From the NCBI GenBank assembly GCA_040757085.1, contig JBFLXJ010000011.1:100086-164085 (forward strand): 64,000 bases of DNA, read 5' to 3'. This document shows positions 33,396 to 41,667 of the stretch, one piece after another. The stretch comes from Bacillota bacterium. GTDB lineage: Bacteria > Bacillota > Sulfobacillia > JACIYH01. The notes under the pieces were generated by a model. The model searched no databases, was not told the DNA's origin, and saw only the letters and a program-made list of their open reading frames with translations. The translations under genes and the position numbers were made by a program. Each line of letters starts with the position of its first letter. Positions within the stretch are counted from its first letter, which is position 1.

Positions 33396-34439
33396 GTGAA
33401 GACGGACGTGTTCAAGGGGAGGGACTTCATCTCCGAACTGGAGTACACCCGTGAGGAGATTGAGACCATCCTGGAGGTGGCGTTCCGGCTCAAGGAGGAC
33501 TACGCCATGCGCCGGCCCCACCGGTTGCTGGAAGGTAAGAACATGTTCTTGATCTTCTACAACCGGTCCCTGCGCACCCGCAACAGCTTCGAGGCTGGGT
33601 TTGCCCAGTTGGGCGGGCACGCCAACTACCTGGATGCGGACAAGGTGTACACCCCCGCCATCAAGGGGATGGAGAAGGCATACACCACCGAGCGGGTGGC
33701 GGACGTGGCACGGGTGCTTTCCCGGTACGGTGACGCCATCGCCATCCGCATTTACGGCAAGCCCACCGGATGGGTGTACGGCCGGGGCAACGAGTACATT
33801 CGGGAATTTGCCCGCTGGGCCGACGTCCCCGTGATCAACATGGAAGACGACATGTACCATCCCTGTCAGGCGCTGGCCGACATCATGACCATGAAGGAGA
33901 AGCTGGGTGACCTGAAGGGCAAGAAGATCGTGGTGAGCTGGGCTTACTCCCCGAGTGTGGAGAAGCCGGTGGCGGTACCCCAGAGCGCCATGGCCATTTC
34001 CAGCTTCTTCGGCATGGACATCGTGCTGGCTCACCCCGAAGGGTTTGAGCTGGATCCCATGGTGATCGAGAAGGTGAAGGAGAACCAGCGCAGGTTCGGG
34101 GGCACCTTCGAGATCGTGCACGACATGAAGAAGGCCTTCCGCGATGCCGACGTGGTGTATCCCAAGTGCTGGGGGGTGCTCAAGCACATCCCGCCGCAGG
34201 CCAAAGAGGCGGACTGGGACGCCATCCAGAAGCTGTTTGACGCCAACAAGCACTGGATCTGCGACGAGGAGACCCTGAAGCTCGCCAAGCCTGACGTGCT
34301 GTACATGCACTGCCTCCCGGCAGACCGCGGGTTCGAGGTCACGGACGAGGTAATCGACGGGCCCAACTCCGTGGTGTTTGACGAGGCCGAAAACAGGCTG
34401 CACGCCCAGAAGGCGGTCATGGCGCTCATCATGCAGTAG
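33396..34439 (+). CDS. knotted carbamoyltransferase, YgeW/AOTCase-like
   Basis: 347 residues of the ornithine/aspartate carbamoyltransferase superfamily. Carbamoyl-phosphate site: SLRTR (58-62) and HPCQ (155-158); substrate-side motif HCLP (305-308). The stretch GKKIVVSWAYSPS...VPQ, LAHPEGFELDP and DADVVYPKCW closely resembles E. coli YgeW of the purine-degradation cluster, while the SLRTR variant and C-terminal EVTDEVIDGPNS resemble acetylornithine-type enzymes. The acceptor is therefore uncertain. GTG 33396 gives the conserved M-K-T-D start. It heads the operon behind the sigma-54 promoter, with carbamate kinase next. It may run in the phosphorolytic direction to make carbamoyl phosphate. 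Confidence 0.8.
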   Translation: MKTDVFKGRDFISELEYTREEIETILEVAFRLKEDYAMRRPHRLLEGKNMFLIFYNRSLRTRNSFEAGFAQLGGHANYLDADKVYTPAIKGMEKAYTTERVADVARVLSRYGDAIAIRIYGKPTGWVYGRGNEYIREFARWADVPVINMEDDMYHPCQALADIMTMKEKLGDLKGKKIVVSWAYSPSVEKPVAVPQSAMAISSFFGMDIVLAHPEGFELDPMVIEKVKENQRRFGGTFEIVHDMKKAFRDADVVYPKCWGVLKHIPPQAKEADWDAIQKLFDANKHWICDEETLKLAKPDVLYMHCLPADRGFEVTDEVIDGPNSVVFDEAENRLHAQKAVMALIMQ

Positions 34440-34448
34440 CCCTTGCCG

Positions 34449-34503
34449 GCGGCATCCGGCTGCCGGTAGGGCGGCAACGCACGCCGGCAGCCGGGGATGC
34501 CGC
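34449..34503 (+). terminator. long hairpin between carbamoyltransferase 1 and carbamate kinase
   Basis: GCGGCATCCGGCTGCCGG (34449-34466) pairs with CCGGCAGCCGGGGATGCCGC (34484-34503), an 18-base stem with a 2-base bulge and a 17-base loop. A third partial copy, GCGGGATGCGGCTGCCGG, follows near 34532. With no T run this looks more like an attenuator or mRNA-processing element within the operon than a full stop. Confidence 0.5.
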
Positions 34504-34618
34504 GGGTGGACTCGGGACCGATACGGGTTGCGGCGGGATGCGGCTGCCGGCGAGTGCGGCCCGCAGAGCCACCGGGCGGGGAACAATAGGGCCGACTGGA
34601 GAGCGGGAGGAGCCGGAA

Positions 34619-35563
34619 ATGGATAAGGAGTTGGTGGTTATCGCCCTGGGAGGCAATGCCATCTTGCAGCCCGGGCAGCGAGGTACGGCAGAGGAACAAT
34701 TTGAGAACGTGCGGGCCACCTGCCGGCAGATCGTGACGCTGCTGGCAGAGGGGTACCGGGTCGTGCTGACACACGGTAACGGTCCGCAGGTGGGGAACAT
34801 CATCATCCAGAACCAGGCAACGGATGCGGTACCGGCCATGCCCATGGACGTCTGCGGAGCGAAGAGCCAGGGCATGATTGGCTACATGATTCAGCAGAGC
34901 CTGCATAACGAGCTGGTGCGGCGGGGGATGAACGGCTGGCCGGTGGCCAGCATCGTGACCCAGGTGGTGGTATCGGCGAACGATCCGGCGTTCCAGAAAC
35001 CGACCAAGCCGGTGGGGCCGTTCTACGACGAGGAATATGCCAGGAAGAGGATAGGGGCGGGAGAGAGCTGGATCGAGGACGCCGGGCGGGGCTGGCGCAA
35101 GGTGGTGCCTTCGCCGGACCCGGTGGAGATTGTGGAGCTGGACGCGGTCCGGCAACTGGCGCGCGATCACGCCATCGTGATATGCACAGGTGGCGGTGGC
35201 ATCCCGGTGGTCCGGGAACCGGATGGTACCCTGCGCGGGGTAGAGGCGGTTATCGACAAGGATCTGGGTGGGCAGCGCCTGGCTACGGGACTGGGCGCGG
35301 ACGTGTTTATGATCCTGACGGACGTGGCCGCGGTTGCGGTGGACTGGGGCAAGCCCACACAGCGGTATCTTGCACGCCTCACGGTTGCGGAGGCGAGGGC
35401 GTTGCAGAAAGAAGGGCATTTCAAGCCCGGGAGCATGGGGCCAAAAGTGGAAGCCTGTTGCCGGTTCGTCGAGGCCGGTGGCCGGTGCGCCATCATCGCG
35501 TCGTTGAACCAGGCCCTGGAGGCCCTGGCCGGCAGCGCCGGTACGTGGGTGGTGCCCGCCTGA
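34619..35563 (+). CDS. arcC: carbamate kinase
   Basis: Makes ATP from carbamoyl phosphate and ADP, the energy-yielding end of arginine, agmatine or purine fermentation. Family marks: VVIALGGNAIL at the start, LTHGNGPQVGN, MDVCGAKSQGMIGYM, ICTGGGGIPVV, AVIDKDL and PGSMGPKVEA. 314 residues is standard. ATG 34619 follows GGGAGGAG. It is flanked by two different carbamoyltransferases and no arginine deiminase is present, so the carbamoyl phosphate more likely comes from a purine-derived or other ureido compound; that is inference. Confidence 0.96.
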   Translation: MDKELVVIALGGNAILQPGQRGTAEEQFENVRATCRQIVTLLAEGYRVVLTHGNGPQVGNIIIQNQATDAVPAMPMDVCGAKSQGMIGYMIQQSLHNELVRRGMNGWPVASIVTQVVVSANDPAFQKPTKPVGPFYDEEYARKRIGAGESWIEDAGRGWRKVVPSPDPVEIVELDAVRQLARDHAIVICTGGGGIPVVREPDGTLRGVEAVIDKDLGGQRLATGLGADVFMILTDVAAVAVDWGKPTQRYLARLTVAEARALQKEGHFKPGSMGPKVEACCRFVEAGGRCAIIASLNQALEALAGSAGTWVVPA

Positions 35564-35639
35564 GGTCCCTCCGGGTATTGGAGGCGGCGGGTTCAATTGC
35601 CAATGGCAGTTGGCAGGAGCATTGAGGGGGGAACGAGAA

Positions 35640-36656
35640 ATGTTTGAATTTGAAGGCAAAGACCTTCTGCGTACGCCCGACTGGCCGCGGGAGGCACTCG
35701 ATCGGGTGATCGAGCTGGCCAAGGAGATGAAAGCAAACAGGTTCCATCCCCGTTACCTGGACCTTCTCAAGGGGAAGACCATGCTCATGCTGTTCTACTC
35801 TGAGTCCAGCCGCACCCGGCAATCCTTCGAGGCGGCGATGACCGAGCTGGGTGGTCACGCCCAGTTTCTTGAACCCCAGAAGATGCGCATCCAGACCAAG
35901 ACTTACCGGGGCGAGGTGGTGAAGGATACCGCCCTGGTGATGTCCCGTTACGGCCAGGCGATCGGGATCAGGATTGCGGAGGACAAGCTGAGCTACTACG
36001 GGGAAGGGTACGCCCTTATCAAGGAGTACGCCGACCACGCCACCATCCCGGTGATCAACATGTGCGATGACACCTACCATCCCTGCCAGGCCCTGGCAGA
36101 CCTCATGGCCCTGCAGGAGGCATTCGGGCAAAGAGAATTCCGGGGTAAGAAGTTCCTCCACGTGTGGGGTTACTCGCCCAGCAAGGCCCGGAGCTGGTGC
36201 TCGGTGCAGGAGAGCCTGCTCTTGCAGGCCCGCTATGGTTGGGACATCACCCTAGCCTACCCGCCCGGGTTCGACCTGGATCCCAAGATCATCGAGCAGG
36301 CGAAGTCTTACGCCGCCGAAGCGGGGGGCAAATTCGAGATTACCCACGACCTCGAGGAAGCTTACCGCGGCGCCCATGTGGTATACTCGCGCAACTGGAT
36401 GAGCCCGCGGCGCTATGAGATCGGGATGGAGGAAGAACTGAAGAGCTACCAGCCATACCGGCACTGGTGCACCACGTCGGAACTGATGGCAAAGACTAAC
36501 AACGCTTACTTCGTCCACCCCATGCCGATCGAGCGCGGGTTTGAGGTGACGGACGAAGTGGCCGATTCGGACCGCTCCTTGATCTACGAACAGGCGGAAA
36601 ACCGCCTGCACGTGCAGAAAGCGATACTGGCCCTGGTCCTGGGAGCCCTCAAGTAG
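35640..36656 (+). CDS. second carbamoyltransferase with ATCase-like HPxP motif
   Basis: 338 residues, paralogous to the enzyme at 33396 but clearly different. Carbamoyl-phosphate motifs SSRTR (56-60) and HPCQ (147-150) are intact; the substrate-side motif is HPMP (293-296), as in aspartate carbamoyltransferases, rather than HCLP. The C-terminus ERGFEVTDEVADSDRS..YEQAENRLHVQKA matches its paralogue. The ATG follows GAGGGGGGAACGAG. The changed motif implies a different carbamoyl acceptor. No pyrimidine genes are nearby, so a biosynthetic ATCase role is unlikely. Confidence 0.8.
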   Translation: MFEFEGKDLLRTPDWPREALDRVIELAKEMKANRFHPRYLDLLKGKTMLMLFYSESSRTRQSFEAAMTELGGHAQFLEPQKMRIQTKTYRGEVVKDTALVMSRYGQAIGIRIAEDKLSYYGEGYALIKEYADHATIPVINMCDDTYHPCQALADLMALQEAFGQREFRGKKFLHVWGYSPSKARSWCSVQESLLLQARYGWDITLAYPPGFDLDPKIIEQAKSYAAEAGGKFEITHDLEEAYRGAHVVYSRNWMSPRRYEIGMEEELKSYQPYRHWCTTSELMAKTNNAYFVHPMPIERGFEVTDEVADSDRSLIYEQAENRLHVQKAILALVLGALK

Positions 36657-36675
36657 CAGGCAGGGAGGTATGCGC

Positions 36676-37092
36676 GTGGGGGGAGAGCACGGGGTTCTCG
36701 AGCACTATGAGGTTGATCCCAGGGAGTGCACGGGGTGCCGTTACTGCGAGGCGGCCTGCAGCCTGGAGCACTTCGGCAAAGTGGCTCCTTCCCTGGCCCG
36801 CGTGCGGGTGAGAAGGTACGACGACGGGCGGGACGAGGTGGTGATGTGCCGCAACTGTGCGGACCACCCCTGCGTGGGTTCCTGCCCCACGGGCGCGCTG
36901 GTGTTGCGGGACGGTCACGTCCACCTGGAGCGAGACCTGTGCGTCTCCTGCCGGGCCTGCCAGGAAGCGTGTCCCCACGGAGCGGTGTTCCTCCACCCAC
37001 AGGAAGATTATCCCCTCATCTGCATCCAGTGCGGCACCTGTGCCACCTTTTGCCCGCCGGGGGTGATGCGGCTTGTACGGGTATGCGGGTAG
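36676..37092 (+). CDS. polyferredoxin, four [4Fe-4S] motifs (AOR-linked)
   Basis: 138 residues with four cysteine sets: CTGCRYCEAAC, CRNCADHPCVGSC, CVSCRACQEAC and CIQCGTCATFC, sixteen Cys in all, enough for four [4Fe-4S] clusters. This is the HycB/DMSO-reductase-type electron-transfer subunit often paired with aldehyde ferredoxin oxidoreductases. GTG 36676 is 7 bases after GGGAGG; ATG 36670 is too close to it. The 3' end overlaps AOR 1 by 20 bases, so the two are probably a complex. Cytosolic, no signal peptide. Confidence 0.88.
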   Translation: MGGEHGVLEHYEVDPRECTGCRYCEAACSLEHFGKVAPSLARVRVRRYDDGRDEVVMCRNCADHPCVGSCPTGALVLRDGHVHLERDLCVSCRACQEACPHGAVFLHPQEDYPLICIQCGTCATFCPPGVMRLVRVCG

Positions 37093-38938
37093 AATCCTGC
37101 GGGTTGACCTGACCCGGGGGCAGGTGAAGAAGGAACCCCTGGACGAGAACCTCGTGCGCCGTTTCCTGGGGGGAACAGGATACGCTTCCTGGCTGCTTTA
37201 CCAAGAGGTGGGGCCGGGGATTGATCCCCTGGGCCCGGAGAACAAGCTGTACTTCTTTACGGGGCCGTTCACAGGTACCCTTTGGCCCCAGGGGAACCGC
37301 TATGTGGTCACCACCCGGTCCCCCCTGACCGGCATATGGGGACAAGCTCATGCCGCCGGCCACTGGGCTCCCGCCCTCAAGTTTGCCGGGTACGACGGCC
37401 TGGTCGTGGAAGGGATGGCACCGCGGCCCGTTTATCTGTTCATTGAAGATGAGCGGGTGGACATACGGGATGCCGGTCATCTGTGGGGCAGGAACGTGCA
37501 CGAGACGGAGGACATGCTGCTGGACGCTCACGGGGATGATTGCCGGGTGGCCAGCATCGGGCCCGCAGGTGAAAGGCAGGTGCTCGTGGCCGCCATCGTG
37601 AACGACCGCGACCGGGTGGCGGCGCGGTGCGGCGTGGGTGCCGTGATGGGGGCCAAGCGCCTGAAGGCCATCTGCGTGCGGGGTACGGGCGGGGTGGAGG
37701 TGGCCGACCCTGGCCGCTATCCCGAGTTCTGCCGGCGCATGGTGCAGAAGCTGCTCGACGACCCCATCGCAGGCACCCGGGTGGTCTACGGCACCGCCGG
37801 CCTCATGGAGATCATGTCCGACATCGGGCGGGTGCCCACCTGGAACCTGCGCTCGGGCGTGTTTCCCGCCGCGCGCCGCATCGGAGGCAGGCGCTTGCGG
37901 GACGAGTACCTGCTCAAGCCCCGGGCCGACTTCGCCTGTGCCCAGAGGTGCGGTCGTTACGTGGAGGTGCGGGAAGGCCGCTGGCGCTGCCGCACCGGCG
38001 GGCCCGAATTCGAGACGCTGGCCGCCCTGGGATCCCGGTGCGGGGTGGACGACCTGGAGGCGGTCATTTACGCCGGTTACCTGTGTAACGTGCTGGGGAT
38101 GGACACCATCGGCGCCGGTGCCGTGATATCCTGGGCCATGGAAGCGTGGGAGCTGGGGTTGCTCCCCCGGGAGCTGGTGGGCGATCTGGACCTCAGTTGG
38201 GGCAACGCCCAGACCATGGTGGAGTTGACCCGGCGCCTGGCTTACCGGGAGGGGCTGGGGGACTTCCTGGCAGGCGGGTCGCTGCGGGCCGCGCGAGAAC
38301 TGGGTGCCGAGGCGGAGAAGCTGGTGATGCACGTAAAGGGCATGGAAATCGCGGGCCAGGACCCCCGGGGGCAGAAGTCCATGGGACTGGCCATGGCGAC
38401 TTCCGCCCGCGGTGCCGACCATCTCTACGCATTCCCCGTGCTGGACGAAGGAGGATTCGACGAGGAGATCCGCCGCGTTTACGGCCCGCAGTACATGCCG
38501 GAGATGGCCGACCGCCTGTCGCCCGTGCACAAGGGGCACATGGTGTATGTGAACGAGAACTGGGCGGCGGTGGTGGAGTCGGTGGGGGCATGTAAATACG
38601 GCACCATGGTGCCCCCCACCCTGGGATACGAGGAGGTGGCCGAAGGGTTGGCCCTCACCTGCGGCCTGGAGTACTCGGTTTCTGACCTGGAGAGGCTGGG
38701 CGAACGGGTGGTCAACCTGCAGCGCATGTACAACGTCAGGCTGGGCGTGCGGCGGGCCCAGGATACCCTCCCGGAGCGCCTGCTCAAGGAACCCGCTCCG
38801 GACGGGCCAGCCCGCGGCCAGGTCGTGGAACTGGACTACATGCTGGACGAGTACTACCGGGAGCGCGGGTGGGACCCCGATGGGGTCCCCACCCGGGACC
38901 GCCTGCTGCAACTGGGTTTGCCGGAGCTGGTAACGTGA
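37073..38938 (+). CDS. aldehyde ferredoxin oxidoreductase family protein 1 (cluster Cys replaced by Asp)
   Basis: Tungsten-bispterin enzyme family oxidising aldehydes with ferredoxin. 621 residues with GGTGYASWLLYQEV, GP.TGTLWPQGNRY, GHWAPALKFAGYDGLVVEG, CGVGAVMGAKRLKAI and GMEIAGQDPRGQ. The usual cluster set C-x2-C-x3-C ... C reads D286-x2-C289-x3-C293 ... C507, so the first ligand is Asp. Asp can ligate iron in some [4Fe-4S] proteins, so the enzyme may still be active. TTG 37073 overlaps the ferredoxin gene; the stop overlaps the MoaD-ferredoxin gene. Aldehyde substrate unknown. Confidence 0.9.
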   Translation: MYGYAGRILRVDLTRGQVKKEPLDENLVRRFLGGTGYASWLLYQEVGPGIDPLGPENKLYFFTGPFTGTLWPQGNRYVVTTRSPLTGIWGQAHAAGHWAPALKFAGYDGLVVEGMAPRPVYLFIEDERVDIRDAGHLWGRNVHETEDMLLDAHGDDCRVASIGPAGERQVLVAAIVNDRDRVAARCGVGAVMGAKRLKAICVRGTGGVEVADPGRYPEFCRRMVQKLLDDPIAGTRVVYGTAGLMEIMSDIGRVPTWNLRSGVFPAARRIGGRRLRDEYLLKPRADFACAQRCGRYVEVREGRWRCRTGGPEFETLAALGSRCGVDDLEAVIYAGYLCNVLGMDTIGAGAVISWAMEAWELGLLPRELVGDLDLSWGNAQTMVELTRRLAYREGLGDFLAGGSLRAARELGAEAEKLVMHVKGMEIAGQDPRGQKSMGLAMATSARGADHLYAFPVLDEGGFDEEIRRVYGPQYMPEMADRLSPVHKGHMVYVNENWAAVVESVGACKYGTMVPPTLGYEEVAEGLALTCGLEYSVSDLERLGERVVNLQRMYNVRLGVRRAQDTLPERLLKEPAPDGPARGQVVELDYMLDEYYRERGWDPDGVPTRDRLLQLGLPELVT

Positions 38939-39726
38939 AGGTCAGGGTTAAGGTGGCGGGGCCCCTGCAACAGTTTTACCCGCCGGGCGAGGGGGAGGTG
39001 GAACTCGCCGGGGCTGCGAGCGTGGCGCGGCTCATCGACACTCTGGGGCTGCCCCGCTTCCCTCCCATCGTGGTGGTGGTGAACGGCAGGTACGCGACAG
39101 AAGATACCCTTCTGGCTGACGGAGACCGCGTCTTTCTCCTGTGGCCGGTAGGTGGGGGGCAGGGTGGGGCGTGCCGCAGGACGGGTGCCGGCCGGGGTCC
39201 AGAAGAAGGATTGGTCCAACCGTTAGGGGGGAAGAACGTGCAGAAAGTGCTGCTGGTGTGGCCGGAGAAGTGCACGGGCTGCCGGGTCTGCGAACTCGCC
39301 TGCTCGTGGGAACATGAGAAGGTCTTCAGTCCCGCCCTTTCCCGCATCCAGGTGGTGTCCTGGAAGCGGGAGGGGGTCGATGTGCCCATGGTGTGCCAGC
39401 AGTGCCAGACCGCCCTGTGCATGGAAGCGTGCACGGCCCGGGCCATCAGCCGGGACCCCGACACGGGGGCGGTACTGGTAGACCAGCGGCGGTGCATCGG
39501 GTGTCACATGTGCGTGCTGGCCTGTCCCTTCGGGGGCCCGGCCATCCACCCCGAGACGGGGAAGATCATGAAGTGTGACCTGTGCGGGGGGAACCCCCGC
39601 TGTGCCCAAATGTGCCCCGTGGGGGCCATCGAGTACGTGCGGGCCGACCGGGTGGGGCTGGCGCGGAAGCGGGCCAGCCTGGGCTATCTCACCCGCTACC
39701 TCGAGCTGGCGGTTAAGGAGGGGTGA
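38935..39726 (+). CDS. MoaD-like sulfur carrier fused to a four-cluster ferredoxin
   Basis: One uninterrupted frame of 263 residues. Residues 1-75 are MoaD/ThiS-like (VKVRVKVAGPLQQFYPPGEG, IVVVVNGR, L.DGDRVFLLWPVGGG), ending in the Gly-Gly that normally is the C-terminus. A 26-residue Gly/Arg-rich linker leads into a ferredoxin with CTGCRVCELAC, CQQCQTALCMEAC, CIGCHMCVLAC and CDLCGGNPRCAQMC. A ribosome site (GGGGGGAAGAAC) precedes GTG 39238, so the ferredoxin may also be made alone. Either a true fusion or two overlapping products from one frame. It sits between AOR 1 and AOR 2, whose pterin cofactor needs MoaD chemistry. Confidence 0.75.
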   Translation: MKVRVKVAGPLQQFYPPGEGEVELAGAASVARLIDTLGLPRFPPIVVVVNGRYATEDTLLADGDRVFLLWPVGGGQGGACRRTGAGRGPEEGLVQPLGGKNVQKVLLVWPEKCTGCRVCELACSWEHEKVFSPALSRIQVVSWKREGVDVPMVCQQCQTALCMEACTARAISRDPDTGAVLVDQRRCIGCHMCVLACPFGGPAIHPETGKIMKCDLCGGNPRCAQMCPVGAIEYVRADRVGLARKRASLGYLTRYLELAVKEG

Positions 39727-39728
39727 GC

Positions 39729-41663
39729 GTGGCGTACGGCGGTTACCAGGGGTGCTTTTTGGACGTGGATCTTTCCGCGGGCAGGGTGGAAGCTCACCCC
39801 GTCCCGGAAGAGATGCAGCGCATGTACCTGGGCGGAGACGGGGTGGCGGCCCGCATCCTGTGGGACCAGGTGCGACCGGGGGTCGATCCCCTGGGACCGG
39901 AAAACGTGCTGGTCATAGCCACGGGTCCCCTCACCGGCACCCTGTTTCCTCCCTCGGGACGCTGGATGGCTGCCTCCCTTTCACCCCTCACCTTCCACTG
40001 GGGGGAGGCCCATGCCGGGGGCTTCTTCGGGGCGGAGTTGAAGTACGCCGGTTACGACTACCTGGTGATCCGGGGTAAGGCATCCGAACCGGTCTGGCTT
40101 TGCATCCATGACGGGCGTGCCGAGCTGCGATCTGCTGCCACCCTGTGGGGCAGAACCGTGCCGGAGACCACTGCGGCAATTACCGGTGAACTGGGTGACC
40201 CCGACGTCAAGGTGGCGTGCATTGGTCCGGCCGGGGAGAAGCTGGTGCGGTATGCGGCCATTATGTCCGATTACTGGCGCGCAGCCGGACGCACGGGCAT
40301 GGGAGCGGTGATGGGCTCCAAGAACCTGAAGGCCATTGCCGTGCGGGGGTTTCTGCCCGTGCGGGTGGCAGACCCGGATGGGTTCTGGGCTGCCTGCCAG
40401 GAGGCCCACCGGGCCCACCGCGAGGGAGAGTGGGCCGAGTACGTCCGCCGCACCTCCCGTCGGTACGGCACCACGGGGCTGACGGATGCCATGAACGCCA
40501 TCGGCCGCCTTCCCGTGAAGAACCACCAGGACGGGTACATCCCGGACGTGGAGCGGGTGGGGTGCGAGGCCATCAGGCAAAAGTACCGGGTGGCCCACAA
40601 GTCCTGCTACGGGTGCGCCCTGCAGTGCAAGTACGTCTCCCACGTGCCTTCGGGGCCGTACCAGGGCACCCGTTCTGAGGGTCCCGAGTACGAGACCGTG
40701 GACGCCTGGGGCCCCAACATCCTGGTGTACGACCTGGATGTGGTCATGCGGGCCAACTACCTCTGTAACATTTACGGCCTGGACACCATCTCGGCGGGGG
40801 CGGCCGTTGCCTTCGCCATGGAGCTTTACGAGCGGGGACTGATCGGTAAAGAAGAGACGGGCGGAACGGAGATCCGCTGGGGCGACGGACAGGTGGCGTT
40901 GGATCTCCTGGAGCAGATTGCCCGCCGAGAGGGGTTCGGGCGGCTGCTGGGCGAGGGGTGCGAACTGGCAGCCCGGCAACTGGGTGGCGAGGCCTGGCGC
41001 TATTCCATCTCGGTGAACGGGCTGGAGGCATCGGGCCAGGATCCCCGCTCCCACAAGTCGGTGGGTTGCACGTACGCTACCAACGTGCGGGGCGCCGACC
41101 ACTTGCGCAGTCTTTCCGTCATCGACGAGCTGGGGTTCCGGTCCAAGGCCATCGAGCGTTTCCCGCACCTGGATCCCGGCATCTGTGGTGACCTGCTGGA
41201 CGAGACGTACAAGGGTTACATGGTGGCGGACCAGGAAGAGTGCTTTGCGGTGTGCGATTCCATGATCCTGTGCAAATACGGGGTGATGTGGCCGCCCATC
41301 TACTATTTCCCGGAGTTTGCCCGCGCCATTTCCACCGCCACGGGCATGAGGGAGTATGGGGATCCCGAGGCGGTGCGTCTGCTCGGGCGCCGCATCTGCC
41401 ACCTGCGGCGGGCATTCAACGTGCGACTGGGTTGGGACCGCTCCCGCGATACTCTGCATCCCCGTTTCACGCAGGAGCCCATGCCCAGCGGGCCGGCCAG
41501 GGGCCAGGTCTGCAACCTGGAGCCCATGCTGAGGGAGTACTACGAAGTATTCGGCTACGATCAGGCCACCGGGCTCCCCTACCGGGAAACCCTTGAGCAG
41601 GTGGGGCTTTCGGACGTGGCAGACGAACTGGCCCGTGCGGGCCGGCTGGCGCAGAGGGGGTGA
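39729..41663 (+). CDS. aldehyde ferredoxin oxidoreductase family protein 2
   Basis: 644 residues with all AOR features: LGGDGVAARILWDQV, GP.TGTLFPPSGRW, AHAGGFFGAELKYAGYDYLVIRG, GAVMGSKNLKAIAVRG, canonical cluster cysteines C293-x2-C-x3-C (SCYGCALQC) with the fourth in ILCKYG, then GLDTISAGAAVAFAMELYERG and GADHLR. GTG 39729 is 8 bases after AAGGAGG; GTG 39723 is too close. It follows the MoaD-ferredoxin gene after 2 bases. Its divergence from the other two AORs suggests a different substrate. Confidence 0.93.
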   Translation: MAYGGYQGCFLDVDLSAGRVEAHPVPEEMQRMYLGGDGVAARILWDQVRPGVDPLGPENVLVIATGPLTGTLFPPSGRWMAASLSPLTFHWGEAHAGGFFGAELKYAGYDYLVIRGKASEPVWLCIHDGRAELRSAATLWGRTVPETTAAITGELGDPDVKVACIGPAGEKLVRYAAIMSDYWRAAGRTGMGAVMGSKNLKAIAVRGFLPVRVADPDGFWAACQEAHRAHREGEWAEYVRRTSRRYGTTGLTDAMNAIGRLPVKNHQDGYIPDVERVGCEAIRQKYRVAHKSCYGCALQCKYVSHVPSGPYQGTRSEGPEYETVDAWGPNILVYDLDVVMRANYLCNIYGLDTISAGAAVAFAMELYERGLIGKEETGGTEIRWGDGQVALDLLEQIARREGFGRLLGEGCELAARQLGGEAWRYSISVNGLEASGQDPRSHKSVGCTYATNVRGADHLRSLSVIDELGFRSKAIERFPHLDPGICGDLLDETYKGYMVADQEECFAVCDSMILCKYGVMWPPIYYFPEFARAISTATGMREYGDPEAVRLLGRRICHLRRAFNVRLGWDRSRDTLHPRFTQEPMPSGPARGQVCNLEPMLREYYEVFGYDQATGLPYRETLEQVGLSDVADELARAGRLAQRG

Positions 41664-41667
41664 GGGG

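Noticed and set aside
32166-34586. 806-codon open frame on the minus strand
   Set aside because: It is antisense to mtaD and carbamoyltransferase 1, both of which have strong family motifs; long antisense frames are expected at this GC content.
35600-35630. Possible second sigma-54 promoter (TGGCAG..TTGGCAGGAGC) before carbamoyltransferase 2
   Set aside because: GG and GC are not 10 bases apart in any register, so the -24/-12 geometry fails.
37073-38938. AOR 1 as a pseudogene because of the missing cysteine
   Set aside because: Full length, all other motifs present, tight translational overlap with neighbours, and Asp is a chemically possible ligand.
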